Shown here piece by piece: positions 18,366 through 26,068 of a stretch of 35,179 nt of DNA. Both the position numbers and the translations under genes were made by a program. Each line of letters starts with the position of its first letter. The stretch's first letter is position 1. Below the pieces are notes generated by a model. It was not told the origin of the DNA, did no database searches, and worked only from the letters and a program-made list of their open reading frames with translations. Source of the stretch: a virus; the IMG/VR virus record IMGVR_UViG_3300006754_000062, positions 1 through 35,179 of that record. One strand, given 5' to 3'.

Positions 18366-20566
18366 CGTATTAATGTACTTAATCTCCCTGTATTAGTATA
18401 CCTTGCAAAGTTAACACTTATTTTTGATTGTTTCTTTTGAGGTGAATAGAGGTGACGTTGAATGGCCATGATAGCTAATCCCGAGCTAATAGTTGCGTCA
18501 TGTCTAGTTCTACTTGTTATGTCAAATCTTGCCCAATCTTCTAAAGTTTTAGAAAACAACATCATACCCATTTCATCAGAAGGTCGGTACGTAGATTCAA
18601 GATCTAGCCCTACATGCTTTTCAATATAAGACTCTACTGCTGCCGCATGTGCTTGCTTTATATCTTCTGAAGTATTTGGTATACCTCCTAATTCTTTTTC
18701 TGACTTAGAAAGTTTTGCTCTATGTTTGTCCGGCCTGTTCATCGAGAAACCTCTATACCCCCTATTCTTTAAATGATAAAGTAATCTAGGTTTATTATTC
18801 TCAACTAGAATGGGCATTCCATAAAACACACAGGCCATTAATACTTCCTCAAAAAATATCTCTGCCGTTTGAGGTCGTGCAATATATTCTAAAAAGAACT
18901 GATTGCTTGGAGCTTCTTCCATACTAAATGTAGTCAATCCATGTAGAGCTCCGTTTGAACCACCCCCACCTACTGTTCCTGATATATCATAAGAGTCACA
19001 ACCAAACGCACCTATGTGGTCATTTCCCGGAAATTTCATTCCGTTTCTTTCTATAACATTATTCTGTAAATGTTTAGGAGGACTCCAACTAATTAAAAAC
19101 CTTCCCCTTTTATTCGGTGTCCATATAACTTTACTATCTTTAATTCCATTAGCCCACGAAAAAGAACCTCGTGTTAAAAAATGTTCAGGGATTAAAGAAT
19201 CATTATAATCTATTTGTTGATATATCTTAGTTAAATTAAATAAAGATGATTTACTCTCATCTCTAAATGCATGAGACTCTGTTCTTGGAAACTGTCGATA
19301 AAATTCATTCAGAGCATCAGCATCATTTTTTAACGAATCAACCTCTGCTTCCCAATAATCAATAGCTCCATTACGTATCCATTCACCATCAACTCCTTTT
19401 ACTTTTTCCTGTGGCTTACGAAATACAGGCTGTCCATAGACATCTATAAACCCTTCCATATTATACTCCATAGGAATAAATAAAGAATACAATCCACTTT
19501 TAGTTTGTCCATTTGCATTTCGTGAAGACAAACTAGAATCTTCAAATAGTTTCTTGAAATTTTCCCCACCTTTACTTAGTGCATTAGAGGTAGAACCCAT
19601 CATACATTTACCAATAATCTTACTACCTAATCGTAAACAGGTCTTGGTTACTCTCCAATTATTTAAGATGTTATTAGGCTTTATCCATTTACCACTTTCA
19701 TCGTGAACTAACAATAATAATTTCTCCCCATCATAAGAGTTATCGTCAGTGTTCTTCCAATCAATAGTAGTATCTAAACCTAATAGCTCATCATTGGTTG
19801 TGTCATACATATTCTTCTTAGTAATCTTAGCCGCCGGAACTCTAAAGGCTAATTCAGTTTTAGGTTTATCCATCCCATCTTGGATAGGTTTGAAAAAGAA
19901 TGGTAATCGATTTGATATAGGAACAACCTTGTCTGTAAACATTTTCTTTGCATCTGATCCGGTCTTAGATAATACCCCCACTCTTGAATCTTTTGCTAAT
20001 GTTCCAATATTAACACACTCTGAAGAACCCATATAAGAAAATCCTGAACGTCTAATTTTTAAATAAGTCATTCCAAAACATCTTGAGTCCGCCTTACACG
20101 CTTCCCAAAATAAAAAGAATATTCTATTAGCCTCACGATAATCAGGATACCCTACATCAATACTTGTCCATTGAAGATACATATAATGAGCCCCTGTTAT
20201 ATAGGTAGTAACTCCTTTATTAATAAACCATTCCCCGTACTCTCTTTTATCAAACTCTCCCTCAATATAATCTACCCACCTATTCTTAAAAGCAGAGTCC
20301 ATTGTGTTCCATTGAAAGATAGAGTTGATTTTAGAAAGCTGTTTAGGTAGCTCGTGACGTTGCCAATATTGTTTATCTTTAGGAGTTTTCTTTTTAGGCT
20401 TAATATACAAGGGAAGACCTATTCTTAATCCTGAGACATCTATAATATCTCCAACCTTTCCTGACTTAGAGATATTAACGAAGTCATACTTTTCATTATA
20501 CCCATACTTCCATGAAGAAGCTTTATTCTTTCGTGATAAAACTCCCTTGGGAATATAATCTTGCAT
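18362..20566 (-). CDS. terL: Terminase large subunit (packaging ATPase-nuclease)
   Basis: A protein of 734 residues from the ATG at 20566 (MQDYIPKGVLSRKNK). A longer frame begins with TTG at 20644 but lies inside the upstream gene, so I reject it. The ATPase half has a deviant Walker A around residues 172-177 (RRSGFS), Walker B at ~283-290 (LLLLVHDE, with D289 E290) and a coupling motif GSTSN at ~324-328. The nuclease half has an RNase H-like acidic set: D524 in GAFGCDSYD, E589 in PILVENN, and D690 in RTRHDATIS. It couples ATP hydrolysis to DNA translocation at the portal. The long form and motif variants are those of crAss-like TerL. Confidence 0.93.
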   Translation of the reverse strand: MQDYIPKGVLSRKNKASSWKYGYNEKYDFVNISKSGKVGDIIDVSGLRIGLPLYIKPKKKTPKDKQYWQRHELPKQLSKINSIFQWNTMDSAFKNRWVDYIEGEFDKREYGEWFINKGVTTYITGAHYMYLQWTSIDVGYPDYREANRIFFLFWEACKADSRCFGMTYLKIRRSGFSYMGSSECVNIGTLAKDSRVGVLSKTGSDAKKMFTDKVVPISNRLPFFFKPIQDGMDKPKTELAFRVPAAKITKKNMYDTTNDELLGLDTTIDWKNTDDNSYDGEKLLLLVHDESGKWIKPNNILNNWRVTKTCLRLGSKIIGKCMMGSTSNALSKGGENFKKLFEDSSLSSRNANGQTKSGLYSLFIPMEYNMEGFIDVYGQPVFRKPQEKVKGVDGEWIRNGAIDYWEAEVDSLKNDADALNEFYRQFPRTESHAFRDESKSSLFNLTKIYQQIDYNDSLIPEHFLTRGSFSWANGIKDSKVIWTPNKRGRFLISWSPPKHLQNNVIERNGMKFPGNDHIGAFGCDSYDISGTVGGGGSNGALHGLTTFSMEEAPSNQFFLEYIARPQTAEIFFEEVLMACVFYGMPILVENNKPRLLYHLKNRGYRGFSMNRPDKHRAKLSKSEKELGGIPNTSEDIKQAHAAAVESYIEKHVGLDLESTYRPSDEMGMMLFSKTLEDWARFDITSRTRHDATISSGLAIMAIQRHLYSPQKKQSKISVNFARYTNTGRLSTLIR

Positions 20567-20579
20567 AAGAGTATATAAT

Positions 20580-20861
20580 TTATTTTGATCTTCTTTCCGC
20601 AAATCCTTGTTTTGTTTGTGTTTTATCTGCACCCTTGCTTGCAATCTCTAAGCTCTCTTCTTCAGAATCTATTCTATTTAATATTTCAAAAGCATCAAAG
20701 ATGGCTAGCTTTTTAGTCGCCGCAGCATTTTTTAATCTATCCGCAGCCAACTCATCTTCAGGGTCAGGTTTTATAATTTCTTCTTTAGCAACTTTAATTA
20801 ATTGTCTAACCGCTTTCCTTCCGGCTTTTATAATTTCTAATTTTATTTCTTTTGAATCCAT
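20580..20861 (-). CDS. Small helical protein before TerL (terminase small-subunit candidate)
   Basis: A protein of 93 residues from the ATG at 20861 (MDSKEIKLEIIKAGRKAVRQ). The upstream extension reads into the neighbouring gene and is rejected. The sequence is all-helical and charged, with ADRLKNAAATKKLAIFDAFE and a following acidic run DSEEESLE. It ends 13 nt before TerL. A short helical DNA-binding or oligomerising protein here is the natural candidate for the terminase small subunit. I see no clear helix-turn-helix, so the call rests on position. Confidence 0.6.
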   Translation of the reverse strand: MDSKEIKLEIIKAGRKAVRQLIKVAKEEIIKPDPEDELAADRLKNAAATKKLAIFDAFEILNRIDSEEESLEIASKGADKTQTKQGFAERRSK

Positions 20862-20874
20862 ATTGTTTTTAATT

Positions 20875-21441
20875 TTATAGAACCACCGGTATTTGATGGT
20901 CATATATTCTATACAACAACTCTCCATCTACCTTAAATTCATATTCCATATTAGGATTAAACATAACTCTATCACCTTTCTTTACTCCTTGTTTTTTTAA
21001 ATACTCATTAGGGTATTTCATCTCACCTACCAATGGCTCAAACCTAACATTCTTATGAAAATGATAATCCTGTTTAGTAGGAATGGGTTTAATAAAACAA
21101 TACCTATCATAAGGTTTCCATTCACCGTCTTGCTTATAAAGAAAGAATTGTTCGCCATCAATTAAAAAGGTGTTCTCTCTAAAGAAACTCCTTCCACTTT
21201 TCTGTCTACCATACATATCATTATAATATTTAAAAACATTATGATGAACCAATAAAGTATCCCCCTTCTTTATAGGACCTTTATACCTCAGGGGAGTTTC
21301 AATTACTATAGCTTCCCTATTAGAAAACTTATGGTCTTCTTCCGAAGAGCTTACTAAAAACTCAACACCTCCTATATTTTTTTTATTAGCATACCGTTGA
21401 TTCCCTACCGGTTGTACTAAAAAGTCTGTTGGTGATTTCAT
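20875..21441 (-). CDS. Tandem GroES-like protein (two fused cpn10-type barrels)
   Basis: A protein of 188 residues. Residues 1-108 align by eye to a GroES barrel: strand FLVQPVG, a loop ending in IGGVEFLV (compare GGIVL of GroES mobile loops), REAIVIETP, then KKGDTLLVHHNVFKY, then FLIDGEQFFLYKQD. Residues ~109-188 repeat the pattern without a mobile loop: DRYCFIKPI, VKKGDRVMFNPNMEYEFKVD, then GELLYRIYDHQIPVVL, which mirrors the end of GroES. It overlaps the neighbouring 73-residue gene by 4 nt (ATGA) and lies just upstream of the terminase genes. A co-chaperonin or assembly role is inferred. The tandem fold is a pattern judgement and would be settled by structure prediction. Confidence 0.7.
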   Translation of the reverse strand: MKSPTDFLVQPVGNQRYANKKNIGGVEFLVSSSEEDHKFSNREAIVIETPLRYKGPIKKGDTLLVHHNVFKYYNDMYGRQKSGRSFFRENTFLIDGEQFFLYKQDGEWKPYDRYCFIKPIPTKQDYHFHKNVRFEPLVGEMKYPNEYLKKQGVKKGDRVMFNPNMEYEFKVDGELLYRIYDHQIPVVL

Positions 21442-21659
21442 TCAAAATATATATTATATTCTACCGAGATAGGCATAGTGTCTGTGAACTCTTTCCACAA
21501 TACAACCTCTCCCTTTTTTTCTATCCAAATACGAATTGACCCACCTTCATTTTTAATTAGGTGTATGTTGTGTGAGCCGTTCAACACCTCTTGCCCTACA
21601 ATGTAGTGCATTGCCCCTGACTTATAATCAGGTCCTACTGAAATTTTTCTTATATCCAT
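21438..21659 (-). CDS. Conserved small phage protein (73 aa)
   Basis: A protein of 73 residues. It begins MDIRKISVGPDYKSGAMHYI and continues VGQEVLNGSHNIHLIK, an all-beta pattern I recognise as a recurring small protein in marine phages, usually located near terminase or fibre genes. No enzyme motif or membrane segment. It overlaps the tandem GroES-like gene by 4 nt, so the two are probably translated together. Function unknown. Confidence 0.7.
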   Translation of the reverse strand: MDIRKISVGPDYKSGAMHYIVGQEVLNGSHNIHLIKNEGGSIRIWIEKKGEVVLWKEFTDTMPISVEYNIYFE

Positions 21660-21661
21660 TT

Positions 21662-22279
21662 TTATAAAATATTATTTATCATATACATTAATTCTATTTC
21701 CCAATACCCTTCTCCTACTATCCATCCCGGGTTTGAACCTACATTAGGATGAAGAGCAATATTATTAAAAAAGTTGTTTTGAGATTGAGTAGTGTAGTTA
21801 TAGCTTGACCCGCCGGTTCGTGCTAATCGGGTTACTTGAGTTGTAGTGCTAGTAAACTCATTTTGAGTCATTGGAGGAAAAAATGGGTTTGTAGAAAATG
21901 CTGCTGCCGTAGGATAATATCCACTTAGACTTAACTCTTCCGCCGCACCCACCACAAAAGGATTAGCAGGATTAGTGACTACATTTTTAAACGTGTTCAT
22001 CCATCGGGCCATTACAGTATACCATTCTTGCACTCCCAACATGGGAAGTAAGAAAATAGGATTACCATAAGAAGAAGCTAATATCTGAGCCTCACTAATA
22101 ATAAATTTCTCTATCTTCCAAGGACAAATAGCTTTGCATTGCAAATCTCCCAACCGTATGTTTTTAGTTTTGCGACTTCCTCCATCGGAACTTATCAGCT
22201 TATCATCTTTTATTAAAACCTCTTGCCTTTCGGCAAGCATACTAATATGTATCTCATCATTCTTATGTAGAGTAGTCAT
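21662..22279 (-). CDS. Fibre-like virion protein Y2
   Basis: A protein of 205 residues, second Y-type member of the duplicated X-Y cassette. The N-terminal ~45 residues (HISMLAERQEVLIKDDKLI, then KTKNIRLGDL) follow the anchor pattern of the whole group: short Ser/Ile strand, DxLIGTD-like turn, TKNF-like strand. The rest is beta-rich and aromatic, with VVTNPANPFVVGAAEELSLS and a closing GWIVGEGYWEIELMY that is almost the same in Y1. It is probably a short virion fibre or appendage subunit with a shared virion-binding N-terminus and a variable outer part. That role is inference. Confidence 0.7.
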   Translation of the reverse strand: MTTLHKNDEIHISMLAERQEVLIKDDKLISSDGGSRKTKNIRLGDLQCKAICPWKIEKFIISEAQILASSYGNPIFLLPMLGVQEWYTVMARWMNTFKNVVTNPANPFVVGAAEELSLSGYYPTAAAFSTNPFFPPMTQNEFTSTTTQVTRLARTGGSSYNYTTQSQNNFFNNIALHPNVGSNPGWIVGEGYWEIELMYMINNIL

Positions 22280-22281
22280 CC

Positions 22282-22884
22282 TTAGAAGCTAAATAGTTGA
22301 TAGGTAAATTGAAATTTCATTGGCATAGTTCCTTGAACAGAATCACTTCCTGCAGGCAACACTCCCATTAACATAGCTTTATTAGCATCGGCAAGGCTGC
22401 CTGTAATTTGTCCTGTCGCCGGACAAGCAAAACTCTGAGTACAAAAACTTCTACCATCATAAAAAAATACAGGGACCATTGCATAAAGTTCTAGGCCGCT
22501 CATCCAAGGAGTTGCTCCCACCATTCCTGTTCCATCGTCAAGACCTATTACAAGCTCACTTAACCCCCCATAAGTATATTGAGTTGGAGGAGCTAAATTC
22601 GGATTCAGTTGCCCGTAGCTAGATATCGTAATTTGTAAAGGAATAATAACCACATTATTTCCTTGGGCAGGAAGTAGCACTAAAGGTTTTGTTTTTATAT
22701 TTCTAAGAATAGTAGGGTCATCAATATAGTGTTCTATATATCTCCATCCCCACACATAACTAAATACATCTTCTACTTTAAAGTTCTTAGTTAAATTAGG
22801 AGGTGAAGAATTTGCTTCAGTCCCCACCAATAGCTCATCACCTGTGATATTGGTATCTATATTGTATGTACTTATTTTTGCCAT
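22282..22884 (-). CDS. Fibre-like virion protein X2
   Basis: A protein of 200 residues, second X-type member. It starts MAKISTYNIDTNITGDELLV and continues NLTKNFKVEDV, the anchor pattern. The middle (TKPLVLLPAQGNNVVIIPLQ) corresponds to the X1 segment TTPFQLVPAPGLNKVVSAL, and the ends match (MPMKFQFTYQLFSF against RPVKVMLQYQILDF). The outer part has an insertion with three Cys not found in X1. It lies 1-2 nt from its neighbours on both sides. Confidence 0.7.
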   Translation of the reverse strand: MAKISTYNIDTNITGDELLVGTEANSSPPNLTKNFKVEDVFSYVWGWRYIEHYIDDPTILRNIKTKPLVLLPAQGNNVVIIPLQITISSYGQLNPNLAPPTQYTYGGLSELVIGLDDGTGMVGATPWMSGLELYAMVPVFFYDGRSFCTQSFACPATGQITGSLADANKAMLMGVLPAGSDSVQGTMPMKFQFTYQLFSF

Positions 22885-22885
22885 A

Positions 22886-23518
22886 TTATACTAACATTTC
22901 GCTTTCTCTATACATTAATTCAACTTGCCAATAACCATCTCCTGCTATCCATCCCGGAGCTCCTACTATATGCGGCCCTAAAGCAATAGCAGTTGATTGA
23001 CTCGTAGGGAGAGCATCATCCCATTGAGTAAAGGTGGTTATCTGTGACACTCCAAACGGATCCCACCTCACCATCTGAGTGGTAGGGTTCGTTATTTCAC
23101 TTTGGGTTAAGTCTTTAAAGGGTGCATTATTCCACCAACCCCCGGCCATTAAATTCCAATATCCTAGTTTTAAATCATCTCCTGCGCCACACACAAAAGG
23201 GTTGGCAGGATCAGTAACAACATTAATAAACATATTAGCAAATATAGGACTAAACTCATAAAACTTATTCAAGCCTAACGATGGCAATAAGATAACCGGA
23301 CTAGCAATACTCGTTGCTAAAACTTGCCCTTTTGAAATAGTAAACTTTCCTATCTTCCATGGATTTAAAGCATACTCTCTCAAATCTCGAGGAAAAAAAT
23401 TCTTTGTCTTTAAAGTATCCTCATCTGTTCCTATCAATTTATCAAATGCCACCACTTCCTCCGTAAGAGTAGCAAGCATGCTAATATGGACCTTTTCATC
23501 TTCATGCGTAGTTGTCAT
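22886..23518 (-). CDS. Fibre-like virion protein Y1
   Basis: A protein of 210 residues, first Y-type member. Anchor: KVHISMLATLTEEVVAFDKL, IGTD, KTKNF. Then a Trp/Phe-rich beta body (KIGKFTISKGQVLATSIASP, VTDPANPFVCGAGDDLKLG) and a C-terminal GWIAGDGYWQVELMY. Its start overlaps the X1 stop by 4 nt. The body also resembles the X type in the segment LLPSLGLNKFYEF (X1: LVPAPGLNKVVSAL), so X and Y are probably old paralogues of one fold. Confidence 0.7.
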   Translation of the reverse strand: MTTTHEDEKVHISMLATLTEEVVAFDKLIGTDEDTLKTKNFFPRDLREYALNPWKIGKFTISKGQVLATSIASPVILLPSLGLNKFYEFSPIFANMFINVVTDPANPFVCGAGDDLKLGYWNLMAGGWWNNAPFKDLTQSEITNPTTQMVRWDPFGVSQITTFTQWDDALPTSQSTAIALGPHIVGAPGWIAGDGYWQVELMYRESEMLV

Positions 23519-24069
23519 ACTCCAAAGTCTAAGATTTGATACTGCAACATTACCTTTACCGGACGAGTCCCTTTAGTAGCATCTACCCCCCCAAACGCAC
23601 CAAACTGAAAGGGTAAATTATACTGAGAGGAATTATAAAGAAAAGCAGGAACACATCCTGTAGGATAATAACCATAACTCTGTCTAGTTGCTGCATTTAA
23701 AGGACCAAGACTATTTACCCAAAGAGTGCTATATACTCCACCGCCTCCATCAAGACCTGCCTGAATATTTGAACTTCCAAAATCATAATCATCCCCACCC
23801 CCTGTGCTCACCGACATAAATAAAGCACTAACAACTTTATTTAAACCGGGTGCAGGAACTAATTGAAATGGGGTTGTTGCAAGAGCACGAATAACAGCAA
23901 CATCTGTTATAACATACTCTACAGTCTGATACCCATTCATATAATCTACAAGCTTATCTACAGAAAAGTTTTTAGTTAAATTAGGTAGGGTAGAATTACT
24001 GTCCGTCCCTACCAACAAATCATCTCCATGGATATTGTTGTCTATATTATATGTGCTAATCTTGGCCAT
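23515..24069 (-). CDS. Fibre-like virion protein X1
   Basis: A protein of 184 residues, first X-type member. It starts MAKISTYNIDNNIHGDDLLV and continues NLTKNFSVDKL. The body is Gly/Ser/Tyr-rich (SVSTGGGDDYDFGSSNIQAG), and it closes with TRPVKVMLQYQILDFGV. The same first 10 residues recur in X2. It lies 1 nt after the mini-fibre gene. It is probably a short surface appendage subunit; this is inferred from the shared anchor and beta-rich body. Confidence 0.7.
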   Translation of the reverse strand: MAKISTYNIDNNIHGDDLLVGTDSNSTLPNLTKNFSVDKLVDYMNGYQTVEYVITDVAVIRALATTPFQLVPAPGLNKVVSALFMSVSTGGGDDYDFGSSNIQAGLDGGGGVYSTLWVNSLGPLNAATRQSYGYYPTGCVPAFLYNSSQYNLPFQFGAFGGVDATKGTRPVKVMLQYQILDFGV

Positions 24070-24070
24070 C

Positions 24071-24322
24071 CTAGAATGTTGATGTAGCCACTCTCCTCCA
24101 TGTATTGGTTGCTATACAGATATACAAATAATTTACATCCGCCGCAATCTGCCCTTTTATTCCCGGGTCGCTATCAGAAGCAGGAACAGTTCCTGCATTT
24201 ATTAATTCTGCAATCTTATCGAAAACAAAACTCTTAGTTGCAAAACCATCCTCTACATCTGTTCCAACAACATAGTCTGTCATTGTTGGATCAACGGCGG
24301 TATATGTACTTATTTTAGGCAT
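24071..24322 (-). CDS. Mini-fibre protein, anchor plus tip motif (83 aa)
   Basis: A protein of 83 residues. The N-terminus MPKISTYTAVDPTMTDYVVG, TD, ATKSFVFDKIAELI is the anchor of the X/Y proteins. The C-terminus GIKGQIAADVNYLYICIATN followed by TWRRVATSTF is a motif I know from the ends of many phage fibre-type proteins. The protein is therefore little more than a virion anchor joined to a tip segment, and may be the minimal ancestor or a deleted relative of X and Y. Its start lies 8 nt inside the preceding coiled-coil gene. Confidence 0.75.
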   Translation of the reverse strand: MPKISTYTAVDPTMTDYVVGTDVEDGFATKSFVFDKIAELINAGTVPASDSDPGIKGQIAADVNYLYICIATNTWRRVATSTF

Positions 24323-24575
24323 CTTTACTTACTTTTAATGTTGGCTCTTGTTTTGTTACTTCTCCTGTTTCTAAATTAATCCTCGCATCCTTTCCGTATT
24401 TATCCAATAACTTTTGTTCTTCAGAAACAAAGACTTCTTTTAGTTGACTAATAAATCCTTTAAGCTGCTCTTGATGTAATACAGCATCAGCTAACTTTAC
24501 TTTAGCTTGGTTGAACTCAGTTAATTTTTTTCTTAAAGAAGTTAATTCTTCTTTGCTTAATTTCTTTTTACTCAT
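24315..24575 (-). CDS. Coiled-coil protein of unknown function (86 aa)
   Basis: A protein of 86 residues, almost entirely predicted coiled coil (KKKLSKEELTSLRKKLTEFN onward). The C-terminus has YGKDARINLETGEV, a pattern I recall in small coiled-coil proteins of other large phages. A TATCTTTG promoter box lies 26 nt upstream of the start (24602-24609), making it the first gene of the fibre and terminase block. No membrane segment or enzymatic motif. Confidence 0.7.
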   Translation of the reverse strand: MSKKKLSKEELTSLRKKLTEFNQAKVKLADAVLHQEQLKGFISQLKEVFVSEEQKLLDKYGKDARINLETGEVTKQEPTLKVSKDA

Positions 24576-24601
24576 TTTAATTTTATTTTAATATTATAAT
24601 A

Positions 24602-24609
24602 CAAAGATA
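24602..24609 (-). promoter_or_regulatory. Late-type promoter box TATCTTTG before the coiled-coil and fibre block
   Basis: Box with 26 nt leader to the ATG at 24575. No -33 TTTG. Confidence 0.65.
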
Positions 24610-24621
24610 GTTATTTTTTTA

Positions 24622-25017
24622 TTAATCCTTTTTTTGGTGAGAACCTCCGAAGAAAAAATCGACAACCGTATTGACCTTAGCTGACATAGCTCCGAAGATT
24701 GTAGAGATAAAACTTATTTCAAACTCCCCTAAATTTATATCTCCTGTCACAAAATATCTAAACATAATAAAGCTTAAAACAAAATAAGCCATAGTAAATA
24801 CAGTTGCTAATATCTTTTGAATAGAAGCGTCATCGCTATACATTTCTCGTGCACTCTTTCGATCTTCTACTTCGAGTTCAAAGATTTCTTTTTCATGAGT
24901 TTTCAATAAAGCTTCAAGTCTCTCTTTGGCTGTCGCTCTTTCTTCATCTGTTGTAATTACCTCGTCTAATATGGAAGAGGCATTACCTATCAGGGTTTTA
25001 ATTATCTTCTTAATCAT
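24622..25017 (-). CDS. Holin candidate (3TM-type)
   Basis: A protein of 131 residues. The N-terminal ~60 residues are amphipathic and charged (TTDEERATAKERLEALLKTH). Two clear hydrophobic stretches lie at ~67-90 (IQKILATVFTMAYFVLSFIM) and ~100-123, and the protein ends FFFGGSHQKKD, a positively charged tail. This layout and ending match the phage 3TM holin group. It overlaps the M15 peptidase gene by 4 nt, so holin and endolysin are translated together. Role: timed permeabilisation of the inner membrane. Confidence 0.8.
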   Translation of the reverse strand: MIKKIIKTLIGNASSILDEVITTDEERATAKERLEALLKTHEKEIFELEVEDRKSAREMYSDDASIQKILATVFTMAYFVLSFIMFRYFVTGDINLGEFEISFISTIFGAMSAKVNTVVDFFFGGSHQKKD

Positions 25018-25493
25018 AATGATTTATATTCTTTTAATTCTTTATATTTAGTTTTATTATCATCATCTTTATACGCCACCAACACTTCTCTTCTATTGTC
25101 ACACACCTTCCAACTTAAATGAATCCAAGCGGGATTAGAAGGATGGCCAAATTCTAAAATACATTGGTCAAAGTCTAAATCTAAATCTATAAGTGCGTCA
25201 TATATTTTCCTATTATCCATTCTATTGTTATGCACATATTGACAATCAACCGCTTCATAACGACAATGCTGAGAGTTAAGGCTTCCACCAATAGCTGCAT
25301 TTATATCCGCAGACCTATACCCTGACGTTATTCTTATTGGCCCTATCTTATCTCTAATAGGCTGCACTAAAGAATTTACCATCATAGTTAACTTATGAAC
25401 CCCATCGGTAGTAGGCTCATTTTTAATCCCCAACCTTAGCCCCACATTACTACGGGTTAGCTCTTGTAGGGTGAAATTCTTTGACAATCTCAT
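25014..25493 (-). CDS. M15 family peptidase, endolysin
   Basis: A protein of 159 residues of the Peptidase_M15 type (D-Ala-D-Ala/L-Ala-D-Glu carboxypeptidase or endopeptidase fold). N-terminus KNFTLQELTRSNVGLRLGI. Then RITSGYRSADINAAIGG. The zinc and catalytic residues are visible: H76 and D83 in SQHCRYEAVD, E114 in CILEFG, and H125 in AWIHLSW. It has no signal peptide, so it needs the adjacent holin to reach the peptidoglycan. It overlaps both neighbours by 4 nt in the order thioredoxin-like, peptidase, holin. Confidence 0.9.
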   Translation of the reverse strand: MRLSKNFTLQELTRSNVGLRLGIKNEPTTDGVHKLTMMVNSLVQPIRDKIGPIRITSGYRSADINAAIGGSLNSQHCRYEAVDCQYVHNNRMDNRKIYDALIDLDLDFDQCILEFGHPSNPAWIHLSWKVCDNRREVLVAYKDDDNKTKYKELKEYKSL

Positions 25494-25816
25494 TCAAATC
25501 TTTTTAGATAAACACTATCGACTACATGTTGTATATCTCTAATAGAACACGTAAGCTGCATCATTATATTAGCCTCATATCTTTTTATCTCTTCCTCATC
25601 TTCAAAGACAATAACTGTAGGCACAGATTTTATTTTATGTTTCTCTTGTAATTGTTGATTGTGACAAATAACAACATAATCTTTATCGCATTCTTTTAAT
25701 GCGCTTATATCAAAATTATTATCTTCATTCCAATTACTATTGAAATGAGAAACCGTTACCTGACTATAAGAAAAATAACCTAAGCTAGTTAGCAATATTA
25801 TTATAAAGCCTTTCAT
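25490..25816 (-). CDS. Exported thioredoxin-like protein without CxxC
   Basis: A protein of 108 residues. Residues 1-19 form a signal peptide (MKGFIIILLTSLGYFSYSQ). The mature part looks like a thioredoxin-fold fragment: KDYVVICHN, then LQEKHKIKSVPTVIVFEDEE with a Val-Pro-Thr cis-proline, then IKRYEANIMMQL. The redox CxxC is absent. Cys residues are at ~43, 51 and 90 but not paired as CxxC. It overlaps the spanin-like gene upstream by 32 nt and the endolysin downstream by 4 nt. Its position in the lysis block suggests a periplasmic helper of lysis or envelope remodelling, which is inference. Confidence 0.7.
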   Translation of the reverse strand: MKGFIIILLTSLGYFSYSQVTVSHFNSNWNEDNNFDISALKECDKDYVVICHNQQLQEKHKIKSVPTVIVFEDEEEIKRYEANIMMQLTCSIRDIQHVVDSVYLKRFE

Positions 25817-26066
25817 CTATTTTATCAATTTTTTTCTCTATCTTCTCAAGTCTTTCTGCATTAGACATAATGGTGCTTCTAATTAATTCATCTTTTAACT
25901 GAAACTCTTTTTCAGTTAAAGGAAGTATAGGAAGTTCTTTAGCTTCTTCAATATCTGCTTTTAATGTAAAATAAGTAGCTGATAGAGATAAAAAAAATCC
26001 AATAACCAAAGCGATGGTTTTAATATCCACCGTGAGGTTGGTATGTTCATTAATAACTTTTGACAT
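25785..26066 (-). CDS. Membrane-anchored coiled-coil protein, inner-spanin-like
   Basis: A protein of 93 residues. One membrane helix at ~16-34 (KTIALVIGFFLSLSATYFT) is followed by a charged periplasmic region with coiled coil at ~58-88 (SNAERLEKIEKKIDKIDERL). This is the layout of inner-membrane spanins, which span the periplasm to help outer-membrane disruption. The overlapping downstream gene is exported but has no lipobox, so a canonical outer spanin partner is not seen. The outer-membrane barrel gene lies 2 nt upstream. Confidence 0.6.
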   Translation of the reverse strand: MSKVINEHTNLTVDIKTIALVIGFFLSLSATYFTLKADIEEAKELPILPLTEKEFQLKDELIRSTIMSNAERLEKIEKKIDKIDERLYNNIAN

Positions 26067-26068
26067 AG

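Larger units (their letters stand above)
21662..24069 (-). repeat. Tandem duplication of a two-gene fibre cassette (X-Y, X-Y)
   Basis: Units 22886-24069 (X1-Y1) and 21662-22884 (X2-Y2). X1 and X2 share MAKISTYNID and NLTKNF starts; Y1 and Y2 share HISMLA starts and GYWxxELMY ends. Confidence 0.8.

Noticed and set aside
20567-20644. 26-residue N-terminal extension of TerL.
   Set aside because: It begins with TTG inside the upstream small gene; the ATG at 20566 lies 13 nt past that gene's stop and gives a natural TerL start.
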